Source: Kitasatospora mediocidica KCTC 9733
Lineage (GTDB): Bacteria > Actinomycetota > Actinomycetes > Streptomycetales > Streptomycetaceae
Length of the DNA: 64,000 bases
Direction of reading: 5' to 3'
NCBI RefSeq assembly: GCF_000744225.1
Contig: NZ_JQLN01000001.1
Location: forward strand, 1-64,000
Shown here: positions 8,816-18,118 of the stretch, one piece after another
Layout of the letters: each line of letters begins with the position of its first letter
Numbering within the stretch: position 1 is the stretch's first letter
Program-made: the position numbers and the translations under genes
Notes under the pieces: model-generated
Databases searched by the model: none
What the model was told of the DNA's origin: nothing
The model's input: the letters and a program-made list of their open reading frames with translations, nothing else

Positions 8816-8850
8816 CGGTCAATCTTCAGCGGCAGAGAATCCCGTTGGGC
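8816..8850 (-). repeat. inverted repeat, right arm (flanking the LysM gene)
   Basis: Mirror copy of the 8057-8091 repeat: it reads GTCAATCTTCAGCGGCAGAG on the plus strand and ends GTTGGGC. The distance between outer edges is about 794 bp. Confidence 0.7.
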
Positions 8851-8900
8851 AACGTTCAATGGCAAGCGGTCAAGGTGCAGTGTCAACGGACAACCAGTAC

Positions 8901-9535
8901 TCACGCGGCGCGGTCCCTCAGCGGGTAGAGCCTGGTGTGCAGCATCCGCACCTCCCACCAGGGATCGTCCGGGGCGAAGACCAGGGCGGCCATCTGCTCG
9001 CGCTTGGTCGGGGCGGGCAGTACCAGCGGACGCAGTTCCTGCCTCTCCCGGTCGGCCGCGCACTGCGGGCACTCCAACCGGTCGGGGCCGGCCTTCTCGG
9101 TCAGCTCCAGCTTCGAGCCCGTGGTGCCGCCGATCGAGCCCCGGCACGTCCAGCACGGGCGCAGCTCGGCGTTCGCCGCCCGGGCGGTGGGTGCGCTTTT
9201 TCGGCCGGCCTCCAGGACCAGGGCGATCGGCAGACCTTCGTGGCCGGTCGGCGGGCAGACGGTCGGCCCCAGCGACGGCGCAGCGAGGCCTCGAATGGCG
9301 CCTTTACCGTGCCCTTGGCCGGGAGCTCGCACCAGGTGCGGTGGGAGGCGAGCTTTTCCACGAGCGTACCGGCGCCTTCGTTCTCCCGGTCCCACCTTGA
9401 CCAGGAGCGCCGACACCTTCGCGCAGCACCAGTTCGGTGAACAGCGAGCGGCGGTGCGGGATCACTTGCTCGAACTCGGTGGTCTGCACGCAGACCACCT
9501 CGTGCTGAATCTGGTCTACGTGCTGCTGCCCGCTG
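8901..9535 (-). pseudogene. hypothetical protein with C-terminal Cys-rich region, several frameshifts
   Basis: Coding potential runs on the minus strand from about 9535 to the stop at 8901 but only by changing frame at about 9420, 9380 and 9290. Segments in order: QIQHEVVCVQTTEFEQVIPH, VSALLVKVGPG, LVEKLASHRTWCELPAKGT, SLGPTVCPPTGHEGLPIALV, then CWTC, CPQC and DDPWWEVRMLHTRL. The two CxxC pairs suggest zinc binding. Function is unknown. The first 55-60 bp closely resembles part of the Tpg-like gene at 11,080-11,145. It ends just upstream of the right arm of an inverted repeat, and follows the HNH nuclease gene on the same strand. Confidence 0.45.
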
Positions 9536-9551
9536 GCGAGAGCGCCCGGGA

Positions 9552-10616
9552 TCAGCCGGACACTGCGGCCATGTGTGCGTTGTGCCGCTTCTGCGCGGTC
9601 CGGCGGAACAGCTTCCGCAGCGCTTCGCGATCGCGCCCGCGCGTCTTTGCGGCATGGCAGTTCGGGCACACGGCGATCATGTTGATTGGGTGGTCCTGGC
9701 CACCATGCTGAAGATCGGTGATGTGGTCGATGTCTAACACGGGCTCCCCCGTATCGGTAACCGTGTTGAAGCCGGGGCTCGTGCAGGTCGGGTTCTCGCA
9801 CCGGCCATTGGAACGCAATATCACGATGTCCCGGGCTTCGTCAGACCGGTCGGGCCGATCGACGTTCACGCGGCGGCGCGGCGGCGCACAGTCGGCGTTG
9901 GCGCGTTCCAGCGCTTCGACCCTACTGCGGTACGACGCCGCCCGTGTTGCGGACGGCGTCGCGGGGACGGCGGTGGTGTCCGAGCCGTCGTAGCTATCGA
10001 TCGCCCAGCCGCTCATGATCTGCCGGATGTTGCTGGACTTCTCGGGGATCGGCTTGCCGAGGGCTCCGCCGGAGGTCGGGTCGAACCGCTCGCGTTCCAG
10101 CTCCGGAAGTGGCCCGGGAAACGGCGGCCTGAGAGCACAACTCGCCGGAGCCGGGGTCGATGGAACGCGGGAGGCCGGCACAGGACGTGTGGCACGTCCC
10201 GGGGCCAGCCGCACGGGGTGGGATGGAACCACCCTTGGACGGAGATTCCGCTGCGCTTGGTCAACGGCGGCGAGCGCCCGGGTCAACCTGGCATTGGACG
10301 CCCTGACGATCTCCCAGGCCGCCGCGAGCGTGGCAGACCGAATCGCGGCGACGAACCGCTCGCTTTCCCGAGGCGAGCGCGGCCCCTTGGGAAGCGCTTC
10401 CGCTTTCCGCACCTCCTCCCGCGCCTCGCGCAGCGCAGCTCGCGCGTGCCGCACTTCTTCTTCCGCCTCACGCAGCGCCGTTACGAGGATCTGCGTCCTA
10501 TCCCGACTGGGTGCCGCTTCTACCTTGCGCGCGCACCGGCGACACATAGCCTGTGCCTCCCGTGCGGCTTTCCCGCAACGGACGCAGGCGCGGGACTTGA
10601 CCTTCTGCTGGGCCAT
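9552..10616 (-). CDS. HNH endonuclease with N-terminal zinc ribbon and coiled coil
   Basis: 354 residues from ATG 10616. Order of parts: a zinc ribbon (CVRCGKAAREAQAMCRRC, residues 11-28), a charged coiled coil (EAEEEVRHARAALREAREEV, about 50-70), a proline-rich linker, and a C-terminal HNH domain (CENPTC, then LDIDHITDLQHGGQD, NMIAVCPNCHAAKT). The DIDH His and the downstream Asn/His form the metal-dependent nuclease site; the Cys pairs hold structural zinc. HNH proteins of this layout occur in restriction, phage and mobile-element contexts, so the target cannot be predicted. It lies between a decayed gene and tpg, in the same orientation. Confidence 0.85.
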   Translation of the reverse strand: MAQQKVKSRACVRCGKAAREAQAMCRRCARKVEAAPSRDRTQILVTALREAEEEVRHARAALREAREEVRKAEALPKGPRSPRESERFVAAIRSATLAAAWEIVRASNARLTRALAAVDQAQRNLRPRVVPSHPVRLAPGRATRPVPASRVPSTPAPASCALRPPFPGPLPELERERFDPTSGGALGKPIPEKSSNIRQIMSGWAIDSYDGSDTTAVPATPSATRAASYRSRVEALERANADCAPPRRRVNVDRPDRSDEARDIVILRSNGRCENPTCTSPGFNTVTDTGEPVLDIDHITDLQHGGQDHPINMIAVCPNCHAAKTRGRDREALRKLFRRTAQKRHNAHMAAVSG

Positions 10617-10789
10617 CAGGAATCCCCTCGGGAAGGTGTAGGCGCTGCGCTGTGGCGTCCGGGAGGACGGCGGGGTCGACCAAGCCCGCGAAGAAGTACC
10701 TTGTCCAGATGGCCAGCGGATCGTTGTCGGTGGTCCTGAATCTACTGGGAGAGGCCGACCGCCTGAAGTGCTTAGTCACACTGTGGAGG

Positions 10790-11338
10790 TCAGTTCAGGT
10801 CAAAGTCGTTGGAGTTGAAGTCGAAGTCGTCGGCCGAGAAGCCGCCGTAGCTGGCGCCACCGTTGAAGTAGTCCGCAAGGGCCTGGCCGATCACGACCCG
10901 CACCTCGTCCTCGTCCTCGGCGACGGCCAGGGCAGCGGCCTGGTCGCCCGACAGATTCAGGTGGATGTCGCGGGCCCGGACGGCGTCCGAGCCTCGGATC
11001 TCGAAGCTAACGGCGCGGCCGACCCGGGCCCCGATCCCGGAGACGGTGCCGCGCTGCGCGAGCTGCTTGGCCTTGCGCTCGCGGCCGCGCTCGGTGGTCT
11101 GCACCTCGACGGCCTCGCGCTGGAGCTGGTCGACGTTCTGCTGCTTGGTGGGGTGGCGGGTGCCGTCGATCCAGCGCAGCACGGTGCGCGGCGCGACGCC
11201 GTAGGCGGCGGCCATGGCCTTGGTGTTCCCGCCGTATTTGCGCTCGCGCACCTGGCCGGCCTGCGTGGTGGAGTGCACCGGTGCCTTCCGGGAGGGGAAC
11301 ATGGCCTCGCGGACCCGGCCGAACAAGCCGCCCGCCAT
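10790..11338 (-). CDS. tpg: telomere terminal protein Tpg (Tpg-like)
   Basis: 182 residues. The N-terminal half has a helix-turn-helix (NTKAMAAAYGVAPRTVLRWI, about residues 38-57) followed by a basic helix (VDQLQREAVEVQTTERGRER). The C-terminal half has HLNLSGDQAAALAVAEDEDE and a tyrosine-containing helix (VVIGQALADYF), ending in an acidic tail (DDFDFNSNDFDLN). This arrangement is that of Streptomyces Tpg, the protein attached covalently to the 5' ends of linear replicons as primer for end patching. The ATG overlaps the stop of tap (TGATG), the usual tap-tpg coupling. Sequence match is by pattern; the attachment residue is not identified here. Confidence 0.8.
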   Translation of the reverse strand: MAGGLFGRVREAMFPSRKAPVHSTTQAGQVRERKYGGNTKAMAAAYGVAPRTVLRWIDGTRHPTKQQNVDQLQREAVEVQTTERGRERKAKQLAQRGTVSGIGARVGRAVSFEIRGSDAVRARDIHLNLSGDQAAALAVAEDEDEVRVVIGQALADYFNGGASYGGFSADDFDFNSNDFDLN

Positions 11339-13835
11339 CAGTTGTCGCCTTCCTCATCGTCGTTGCCGGTGCCGGCGGCCCCGCCGTCGGCACCGGGCTG
11401 CTCCTGGCCGATCGGGGTACCGTCGGTGGCGTATCGGTGGACCAGCTTGGAGGGGTGCTCCCGGCGCTCCATCGCCTCGACGGCGGCCTCAAGCGGGATC
11501 GAGGACTCGTGCTTGTGGCTGCCCGGGGCGATGCCCAGGCGCAGCGCGCCGGGGACCGGGGTGCCGTCGTCCTTGACCGGGAGCAGCTCCAGCGGGGACG
11601 GGGCGTCGGCGGCGTACAGGTAGCTGTCCACGTTGACCGCGAACGGGGCCCGGCCGGTCAGCAGCAGGGTTTTGCGCAGGCGGCGGTGGGCGGCGATGCG
11701 GGCGGCGGCGATGATGTGGAAGCGCAGCTCGGGACGGTAGGACCAGGCGGCGGCGACCTTCTCCAACCACACCTGGTCGTCGAGGTGGCGGGCGCTGTCG
11801 GCCCACTTGCCGATGCCGCCCTTGTAGATGTTCTTGTAGAGCCCGGCCAGGACCAGGGCGTCGGCGCGGACGGGATCGGTGCCGACGTCCTTGTGGACGG
11901 CGTAGGCGGCCAGGAACTCTTCGGGGGCCTGGCCGTCCATCAGGCCCAGCTCGGTGTAGGCGCGCTTGTAGCCGCCGCGCAGTCGGCCGGTCCACTCCTT
12001 GAGCAGCGGCGCCGTGTGGGCGGACAGGTCCGCCACGCTGATGGTGGACGGGTCGAAGCCGTAGGTGGTGATCATGTAGGCGACGGTCGGGGTGGCGTAC
12101 CAGCCCGGGCCGGTCGGCGGGCGGCCGTGGAAGGTGGCCGGGTGCGGCAGCAGCTCGTCCACCGCCGTGGTGGTGAAATCCGCCCACCACAGGCCGGCGG
12201 TCTTGCCGCCGTCCCACGCCGGGTTCTCCACGCGCTCCAGCGGGCCGACGGGCAGGCGCAGGGAGTCGGTGACCGACAGGTAGCTGGCGCAGACGTCGAC
12301 CGCGACCACCCACGGGCGAACGGCCTCCTGCCCAGTGAGCTCGCGGGCCCACCACTTGTAGTCCTCCTCCTCGCACACCGCCTCGCCGCGCGAGAGCAGC
12401 TCGCGGGTCAGCGGGTGCCGGGCCCCGGCCGCCGGCGGCACGCACAGGTCACCCGAGGGCAGGGCGCCCTCGCGCAGGTGCGAGGACCACTCCCCCGTCG
12501 TCTCGTCCTTGACCCACTCCACGCGCGGGCGCACCGCGTCCAGGAGCAGCATCGCGGTGGAGGCGGTCGTCGCCCCCGGCGCGGCGCCCAGGTCGGCGGT
12601 GAAGGCCCGGTAGCGGCGGGTCAGGGTGAGCCCGTCCCGGGTGCCGTCGGGGGCGGTGGCCAGCGGGGTGGCGAGGGAGCTGACGGCCTGCTGGCGGCCA
12701 TCGCCCTGGCCCAGCCACGGCGCGACGGTGACCCGCACCGACGTCTTCGGACCGCCAGCCGACCCGGCCCGGCGGAAGGCGTGGAAGGACGGCCCGATCT
12801 GGTCGCTGATCTCCATGCCCACCGTGGCAGCGGCCTTCGCCAGCTTCGTGTGGAGCGTGGCCAAGGCCTTCTCGGTGCCGGGCAGCGTGGCGGGCAGGCC
12901 GAGCTGCCCCAGGGCGGCGGCGGTCAGGCAGACCATGCCGTCACCACCGCGTCCGGCCGGGTGGGCGCGCTCGACGCGCAGCGGCAGGCCGGTGCCCAGC
13001 CACGCGAACCAGTCGCCGAGCTTGGTGCCCGCTGGGGCCGGGATCTGAGGGACGTCCAGCGCCCAGCCGCCGTCGGCGATGTCCAGCGCGACCGCCGGCC
13101 ACCAGCGCGCAGCAGCAGCGGAGGGGGCAGCGGGCAGCGCCGCAGCCTGACGGGCAGCGGTGCGGGCCGTCGCCGGACGCGTCTTGACCGACGGGGCCGG
13201 GGATGCGGCGGGCGCGGGCCGGACCGGCGCCGAGGAGGCAGGAGCAGCAGCTGCGGGCGCGGCCTGTTCGGCGGCGACGGGTGCCGGGGCCACCGGGGCG
13301 GTCGGAGCCTGGTCCGCCGGAGCCTGGGTCGGCTGCCGGGTGACCACCGCGGCGGCCTCGGGCGCCGGGGCGGCAGAACCCGCCCAGGTGCATCGGGCGG
13401 CCCTGGGCACGGTAAACGGAGGGCCGGCCGCACTGCACGCACGGCGCGGCCTCGCCCATCACCAGCGAGCCGTCCGCGTTCTGATCGAGCATCGGGACCA
13501 CCAGGCCGTCGGCCGGATCCTGGGTGGGTGCCGGGGCGGTGAACGTCTGCGGCACCGCCGGGGCCGGTGCCTCGGCGGGCTGCTCAGGGGCGGGGAAGCG
13601 CTCTGCCAGGCCCGCGAGGAGCCGTGCGTAGGCCGGGGCGATGGCCGGGCCCGGGACGGCGCTGCCGTCCTCCCAGCCCAAGCACCTGGGCCGAGTCCAC
13701 CCGCAGCGCTGCGGCGATCTGCGCGGGCGTTAGCCCGGCCGCCAGGCGCAGCCGTGCCCGCTCGGCCGGGAGCGGCAGGCCGGTGTTCACTGCCGCCAGC
13801 AGGGCGTCGACGGAGTTGAACAGGTCGTCGGACAT
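11338..13835 (-). pseudogene. tap: telomere-associated protein Tap, two frameshifts
   Basis: Reads as one protein of about 830 residues in three frames. From ATG 13835 comes an XRE-like helix-turn-helix (ERARLRLAAGLTPAQIAAAL). An extra G in GGGCTGGG near 13,675 moves the frame to GWEDGSAVPGP and a zinc motif (CVQCGRPSVYR). A second shift near 13,385 leads to the long C-terminal part (690-residue frame) with KWWARELTG, VVAVDVCASYL and LAGLYKNIYKGGIGKWAD. Family knowledge: Tap binds single-stranded telomere overhangs and recruits Tpg. The overlap with tpg and the shared strand are the standard operon. If the indels are real, full-length Tap is not made, though a start inside the long frame could give the C-terminal portion. 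Confidence 0.75.
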
Positions 13836-13848
13836 CGGGCGTTGCTCC

Positions 13849-14484
13849 TCAGCGTCCGTTGGGTCGGGTCGGGTCGATCCGCGGGTCGCCGAACAGGGCG
13901 TCGAAGACCTGCTCGGTGAGGCAGACGATCGGGCCCTGGTCGGGGCGCAGGGTGTAGCCGGCGGTGCGTCCGAGGTCGGCCACCGCGATCGGGACCTGGG
14001 GGCGGTAGTAGAACGTCAGGTTGCGGCCGGCGAACTCCGTGGGCTCGACCACGCCCTGCGCGGGGTTGAACGGCAGGGTGAACGAGGGTAGGCCGGCCAC
14101 GTCCTCCTCGGCGGCCAGGTGCAGCACGCCGTCGTCGGTGGTGCGGAACGCGACGGCCACGTCCACGCCGCCGGCCCGGCGGTCGCGCGGCAGACCGTGG
14201 CCCTCCAGCACCCGACCCAACTGCGAGGGCGCCATGGCGGCCGCCATGCCCAGGGCCCGCCGGTTGGAGTAGCCACCAGTGGCGTCCGCGCGGGACATCG
14301 CCAGCTCCTTCACCACGGTCAGGTGCTGGGTGACCCGGCTGATGCAGGCGACAAGGGCGGTCAGGTCCTCGAACTCGGCGGCCTGCAGCGGCTCCACCAG
14401 CTGCTCGCCGCGCAGCGCCGCGAGCAGCGCCCGGCCAAGGTCTTCGGGCACCTCGACCCGCTCACCCCCGATGCCGATCCTCAC
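13849..14484 (-). CDS. conserved hypothetical protein upstream of tap
   Basis: 211 residues from GTG 14484 with GGGAG 8-9 nt upstream. It is separated from tap by 13 bp, so probably the first gene of the tap-tpg operon. N-terminal helices (VPEDLGRALLAALRGEQLVE), a helical middle (SRADATGGYSNRRALGMAAA, about residues 63-82) that could be part of a DNA-binding fold, and a beta-rich C-terminus (YRPQVPIAVADLGRT). I do not recognise a family. Its location suggests a regulatory or structural role with the telomere proteins; this is inference from context only. The region 14,485-14,530 just upstream is AT-rich for this genome and is the likely promoter. Confidence 0.6.
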   Translation of the reverse strand: MRIGIGGERVEVPEDLGRALLAALRGEQLVEPLQAAEFEDLTALVACISRVTQHLTVVKELAMSRADATGGYSNRRALGMAAAMAPSQLGRVLEGHGLPRDRRAGGVDVAVAFRTTDDGVLHLAAEEDVAGLPSFTLPFNPAQGVVEPTEFAGRNLTFYYRPQVPIAVADLGRTAGYTLRPDQGPIVCLTEQVFDALFGDPRIDPTRPNGR

Positions 14485-14861
14485 GAAATCACTCCCATAT
14501 AGTAGGCTATGCCCAAATACTACACCTATCCATTTTGATAGATCAGAGGGACGGTGTGGGACGACGCCGTGCAGGGAAGCCGCTGCCTGCGAGTCGCAGT
14601 AGGCCGAGTGCCGGTGCCCCAGTCGCTCGCCGCCTCAGAGTCGGCGGCCGCCGTATCACCCGAACACCTGTCGCCCAATCCGGTGGTAGTCACACGCCGG
14701 CCCATGCGCTGGTGGCGGGCAGTCCGTCCCGCGTGGACTACCCACGGGTTCCTGTTGGTGAATCGGCGTTTTGCCGCACCATCCCGTAGTAAGAGTGTGA
14801 GGTTCACCGAATGCGGCCAGCGGCCGCCGACCGGCCAGGCGACGGACTCCAGGGGGCCAGC

Positions 14862-15299
14862 GTGCTCGGCAGGCTGAAGCGCAAAGCCCCCGGCCGTGAA
14901 ACCGCCGACACCCTGTTCGGGGAGTACTACCCCTCGCTGAGGGGCCGGGTGAAGGCGGTCATCGAGATGATGTGCGGGCCCGGCGCCGACGCCGACGGGA
15001 TGGCCCAGGAGACGTTCACGAAGCTGTACGTCGAGCTGGTCAAGAATCCACGAACCGTGCCGAAGACGTACGTCGTCAAGATCGCGATCAACCTCGCCAC
15101 AGACCATCTGCGCCGCCGGGCCTCGGGCGAAGTGGTGGTGGAAGACTTCACAGCCACCCCCTGGGAGCAGATCGCCGAGCACGACGGCTACGAGGAGGCT
15201 ATGGAGTTCCTGGACACGATGCAGCTCCTGACGAAACTGCCGCTCATTCAGCGCCAGGTCGTCGTGCTGATGCTCCTATCGGCTGTCAAGCTGCGGTGA
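14862..15299 (+). pseudogene. ECF-type RNA polymerase sigma factor, truncated by IS110 insertion
   Basis: GTG 14862 is preferred as start (AGGGGG 6 nt upstream). About 146 residues remain: region 2 with LFGEYYPSLRGRVKAVI and ADGMAQETFTKLYVELVKNP, the KIAINLATDHLRRR helix, and the beginning of region 4 (LTKLPLIQRQVVVLML). Region 4 should continue with its -35-binding helix-turn-helix, but at about 15,283 the sequence passes into the end of an IS110-family element and stops at TGA 15,299. Without region 4.2 it should not recognise promoters. No anti-sigma gene is visible next to it. Confidence 0.75.
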
Positions 15300-16705
15300 G
15301 CCAGTCTCGGTAGGCGGTGGCGAGGGTGTCGTTACGGCGGGTGCCCACGCTCAAGGGTGGAGATGACTGAGGGCCAGACACCGAAGTGGTTGGCGACGGC
15401 GGTGAGGGTGATGTTCTTCGCCCGGCGTGCCGGTCGGAGGTCCGCGATCTCGGGGACGGCGACGATCGTGGTGAGGCAGCGGAAGATCTCCCGGGCGATG
15501 GCGCGCTTCAGGAGGCGGATGATCTCCTTCTTCGTCCGGCCGGCCTTGGTTTGGCGCTCGACGTAGTCGCGGGTGCGCTGGTCGCCGGACATCCGGCACA
15601 GGGCTATCCGGTAGAGGGCCGCGTTGGCTGCGCGGTCCCCGCCGCGGGAGAGGCGGTGTCGGTTGGTCTTGCCGCTGGAGGCGGGGACGGGGGCGGCGCC
15701 GCACAGGGCCGCGAAGGAGGCCTCGGTGCGCAGGCGGTCGGGGTTGCCGCCGGCGGTGATCAGCAGCTGGGCGGCGGTGTCGGGGCCGACGCCGTAGGTG
15801 GCGCGCAAGCCGGGGTTGAGCTCGGTGACCAGGGCGTCGAGGGCCGCGGTGAGGGCGTGGTGTTCCTCGGTGAGGGCCCGAACGCGCTTGGCGAGGGTCT
15901 TGAGCGCGGTCAGGATCGCGATGCGGATACCGTCGCCGGTCGGGCGGAGCCGGGTGAGGGCCTCGATCCGCTTGTCGCCTTGCAGGGCGCCGTACTTGGC
16001 GCGGATGTCGTCGGGGGCGCCGATGAGGGTGTGCGCGATCTGGTTCAGCGTGGCGGTGCGGGCCTTGACCGCGGATCGGGCCGCGTTGTGCAGAGCTCGG
16101 ATGCCGCAGACGCTGTCGTCCTTGGGGGTGCTTGAGGCCCGGCCGGAGAGGACCGCGCGGGCGGCGGCGTAGGCGTCGATGGGGTCGGACTTGCCGATCC
16201 GGCGGCGCTCGGCCCGGTCGGGACGATTGACCTCCACCACCGTCAGGCCCGCCTGGCGGGCGGCGCGGGTGAAGCCGGAGCCGTAGGAGGAGGTGCCCTC
16301 CACTCCGATGGCTGTCACGGTCCCGTGGGCGGTCAGGAAGGCGATCGCCGCTGTGTAGCCCGGGGACGTGGTGGGGAACCCGGCGTCGGCGATGTGGCCG
16401 CCGCGGTCGGTGACGACCGCGACGTGAACGGTGTCGGCGTGGGAGTCCACCCCGCCGAACACGGTGGGATCCGTGGCGCTCGTGGTGTCTGGTCCTGTCA
16501 TGCTGGAGCTGCCTTCCTAGCCGGAGGCGGCCCGACCGGGTGGGGCAGACAGGACACTGAGGGGGCCTCTGGCCAGGCTCCTATAAGGTCATGCTCCACC
16601 CGGCCGGGGCCATCGAGAATGGGCCCCGGCAGCCGGACAGAACAGCCGAAGGACAGCCCAGCAGGGCGTCAGTCAGTGGCAGAGCCACGACCACCGGGGA
16701 CCCAG
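15285..16705 (-). mobile_element. IS110-family insertion element
   Basis: Unit of about 1.4 kb deduced from what it interrupts: a sigma-factor gene on the left and an IS701-like transposase on the right. Boundaries are approximate because IS110 elements have little or no terminal inverted repeat. It holds one transposase and about 200 bp of non-coding DNA upstream of it (16,502-16,700), where IS110 members encode the bridge RNA. Confidence 0.6.
15332..16501 (-). CDS. IS110-family (DEDD) transposase
   Basis: 389 residues, start ATG 16501. N-terminal RuvC-like DEDD domain: FGGVDSHADTVHVAVV (first Asp), IGVEGTSSYGSGF (Glu), VEVNRPDRAERRRIGKSDPIDAYAAA (last acidic pair). C-terminal transposase_20 domain: YGVGPDTAAQLLITAGGNP and ALCGAAPVPASSGKTNRHRL with the catalytic Ser region. 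A short tail (NITLTAVANHFGVWPSVIST) looks like an added helix-turn-helix. Family knowledge: these enzymes recombine donor and target DNA guided by a bridge RNA. The frame is intact and the length usual, so it may still be active. Confidence 0.93.
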   Translation of the reverse strand: MTGPDTTSATDPTVFGGVDSHADTVHVAVVTDRGGHIADAGFPTTSPGYTAAIAFLTAHGTVTAIGVEGTSSYGSGFTRAARQAGLTVVEVNRPDRAERRRIGKSDPIDAYAAARAVLSGRASSTPKDDSVCGIRALHNAARSAVKARTATLNQIAHTLIGAPDDIRAKYGALQGDKRIEALTRLRPTGDGIRIAILTALKTLAKRVRALTEEHHALTAALDALVTELNPGLRATYGVGPDTAAQLLITAGGNPDRLRTEASFAALCGAAPVPASSGKTNRHRLSRGGDRAANAALYRIALCRMSGDQRTRDYVERQTKAGRTKKEIIRLLKRAIAREIFRCLTTIVAVPEIADLRPARRAKNITLTAVANHFGVWPSVISTLERGHPP

Positions 16706-17563
16706 TTACGACTATCAGTGTCAGCGGTGGCGGTGCCGTAGCGGGTGGTGGCGGTCGTGGTGGTGTGCGCGGGTTCCGGCCAGGTGGTCGGCTTGTTCAG
16801 GGCGAACTCAGGCCCGTGCTTGGGTGGGCGTCCGTTGGTGCCGGGCAGTCTGGGCGGCTTCGGCCGTCGCAGGACCCGGTCGGAGCGGATGCGTCCGAGG
16901 AAGTTCGACGGGCAGGTCGGCGAGGACGAATGCCAGGCGGGTGACGTCGTAGCCGGCGTCCATGACCACCAGGACGTCCGGGTCGCCCTCGGCCCAGTGC
17001 CCGGCGGCGATCAGACGCTCGACGACGGACCGGAGCTGGTCGGCGGTCACCGCGGTGGCGTCGTCCTCGGGGCAGAGGCGGACGGCGTCCAGGATCCCGG
17101 TCCAGGAGGTGCGGCCGCTTTCCAGGGCGACGACGAACGAGTAAGGCCAGCCGGGGATGAACTGCGCGGAGTTCTTCGCGCGCCCGTGGACGTGGCAGAA
17201 CAGCCTGTCCGGGCTGGTCGCCGCGTCGGAGCGCAGCCAGGAGCTGACGTCCACGGCCAGGACGATCCGTCCATCGGCGGTGCGGGGCAGCGGCAGAGCG
17301 GCCAGTGTCGTTCGCAGCCGGTCGGCCTCGATCCGGCCGTCGTTCAGCGCGTCGTAAAGGGCGCCGTGCCCTCGACGGTGTTCGGGTGTCAGGGTCAGGT
17401 CGACCAGGGCCTTGACCGGCCCGTCCGCGCAGAGCAGGGCGTCGGCCAGCTCGAACAGGGTATCCCCGCGGGCGGTCAGACAGTCGTAGAAGCCGGTCCG
17501 GAAACTGGAAAGCGCGGACAGGGACTCGACGCGGACAGCGTCTTCCAGCAAAATCGTCCTCAC
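16706..17563 (-). pseudogene. IS701-like transposase, frameshifted and C-terminally truncated
   Basis: From ATG 17563: RTGFYDCLTARGDTLFELAD, LVDLTLTPEHRRGHGALYDA, then DGRIVLAVDVSSWLRSDAAT (catalytic Asp region) and VLVVMDAGYDVTRLAFVL (second Asp). At about 16,895 the frame must shift to LGRIRSDRVLRRPKPPRLPG and NGRPPKHGPEFALNKPTTWP, which continues to about 16,706 and then meets the IS110 element. The last third, including the catalytic Glu, is gone. The pattern matches a Streptomyces IS701-related transposase family; a second fragment of it lies at 48,480-48,860. Confidence 0.75.
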
Positions 17564-17617
17564 GGCCTTGGTTGGTGATCATGGGTGCTTCGCAACGCAC
17601 ATGATCACGCCAGGGCC
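17564..17617. repeat. imperfect palindrome at the IS701-like element's 5' end
   Basis: GGCCTTGGTTGGTGATCATG (17,564-17,583) is mirrored by CATGATCACGCCAGGGCC (17,600-17,617) around a 16-nt loop. It directly abuts the transposase start, so it may be a terminal recognition structure, an operator, or a hairpin limiting read-in transcription. Confidence 0.6.
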
Positions 17618-17695
17618 GTACTGCTGTCCGACGAACGCCCGAACCCGTCGTGGCTGCCTCAATCAGCATCCCGAAGGCCGGCGTTGGCGGCGTTG

Positions 17696-17929
17696 TCAGC
17701 TGCGGCGGCCAGCCCTGATTCCGCAGCGGGTGGACCAGTCGCCGGCGGGCAGCAGTCGTTCTCCGCTCGCCCGCACGACGACAAGCCGGCCGTCCTCGAA
17801 GCTGATCCGATCACCGACGGCCGGGAAGAGCGGTCCAGTCAGTTCGAAGGTGTAGCCGTCGTCGGTCTCAAGGTCCTCGACCAGCACCAACCGCGAGGTC
17901 GGCGTGGCTCCATCAGCAATCAGGCGCAT
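17696..17929 (-). CDS. small beta-rich hypothetical protein
   Basis: 77 residues from ATG 17929; the frame could extend to 17,986 but the shorter start begins where the sequence becomes protein-like. Alternating strands: SRLVLVEDLETDDGYTFELT, FPAVGDRISFEDGRLVVVRA. This is compatible with a small beta-barrel or SH3-like fold. No motif recognised. Isolated between transposon remains and the mycosin pair. Confidence 0.4.
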   Translation of the reverse strand: MRLIADGATPTSRLVLVEDLETDDGYTFELTGPLFPAVGDRISFEDGRLVVVRASGERLLPAGDWSTRCGIRAGRRS

Positions 17930-18118
17930 GCCGAGATGGTCCCACGCGGTGCGGCGCCACGACGGGCCAATCCAGAAGGCCAACAAGCCGGAGGTTAAGG
18001 AACAAGCTCAGGCAACTCCAGCTAAAACGCAGAGGCTAGTCTCCGTCGAGGCCATACTGCCACCCGATCCAGTGGCGGAGAATCCGTCTCCCGGGGGGCG
18101 TAGATAGCAACGGCTCCA

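Noticed and set aside
11281..13542. 753-residue plus-strand frame opposite tap
   Set aside because: Antisense shadow of tap: repetitive Gly/Arg/Val composition with no domain.
15386..16135. 249-residue plus-strand frame in the IS110 element
   Set aside because: Shadow of the transposase gene; Gly-rich and without start signals.
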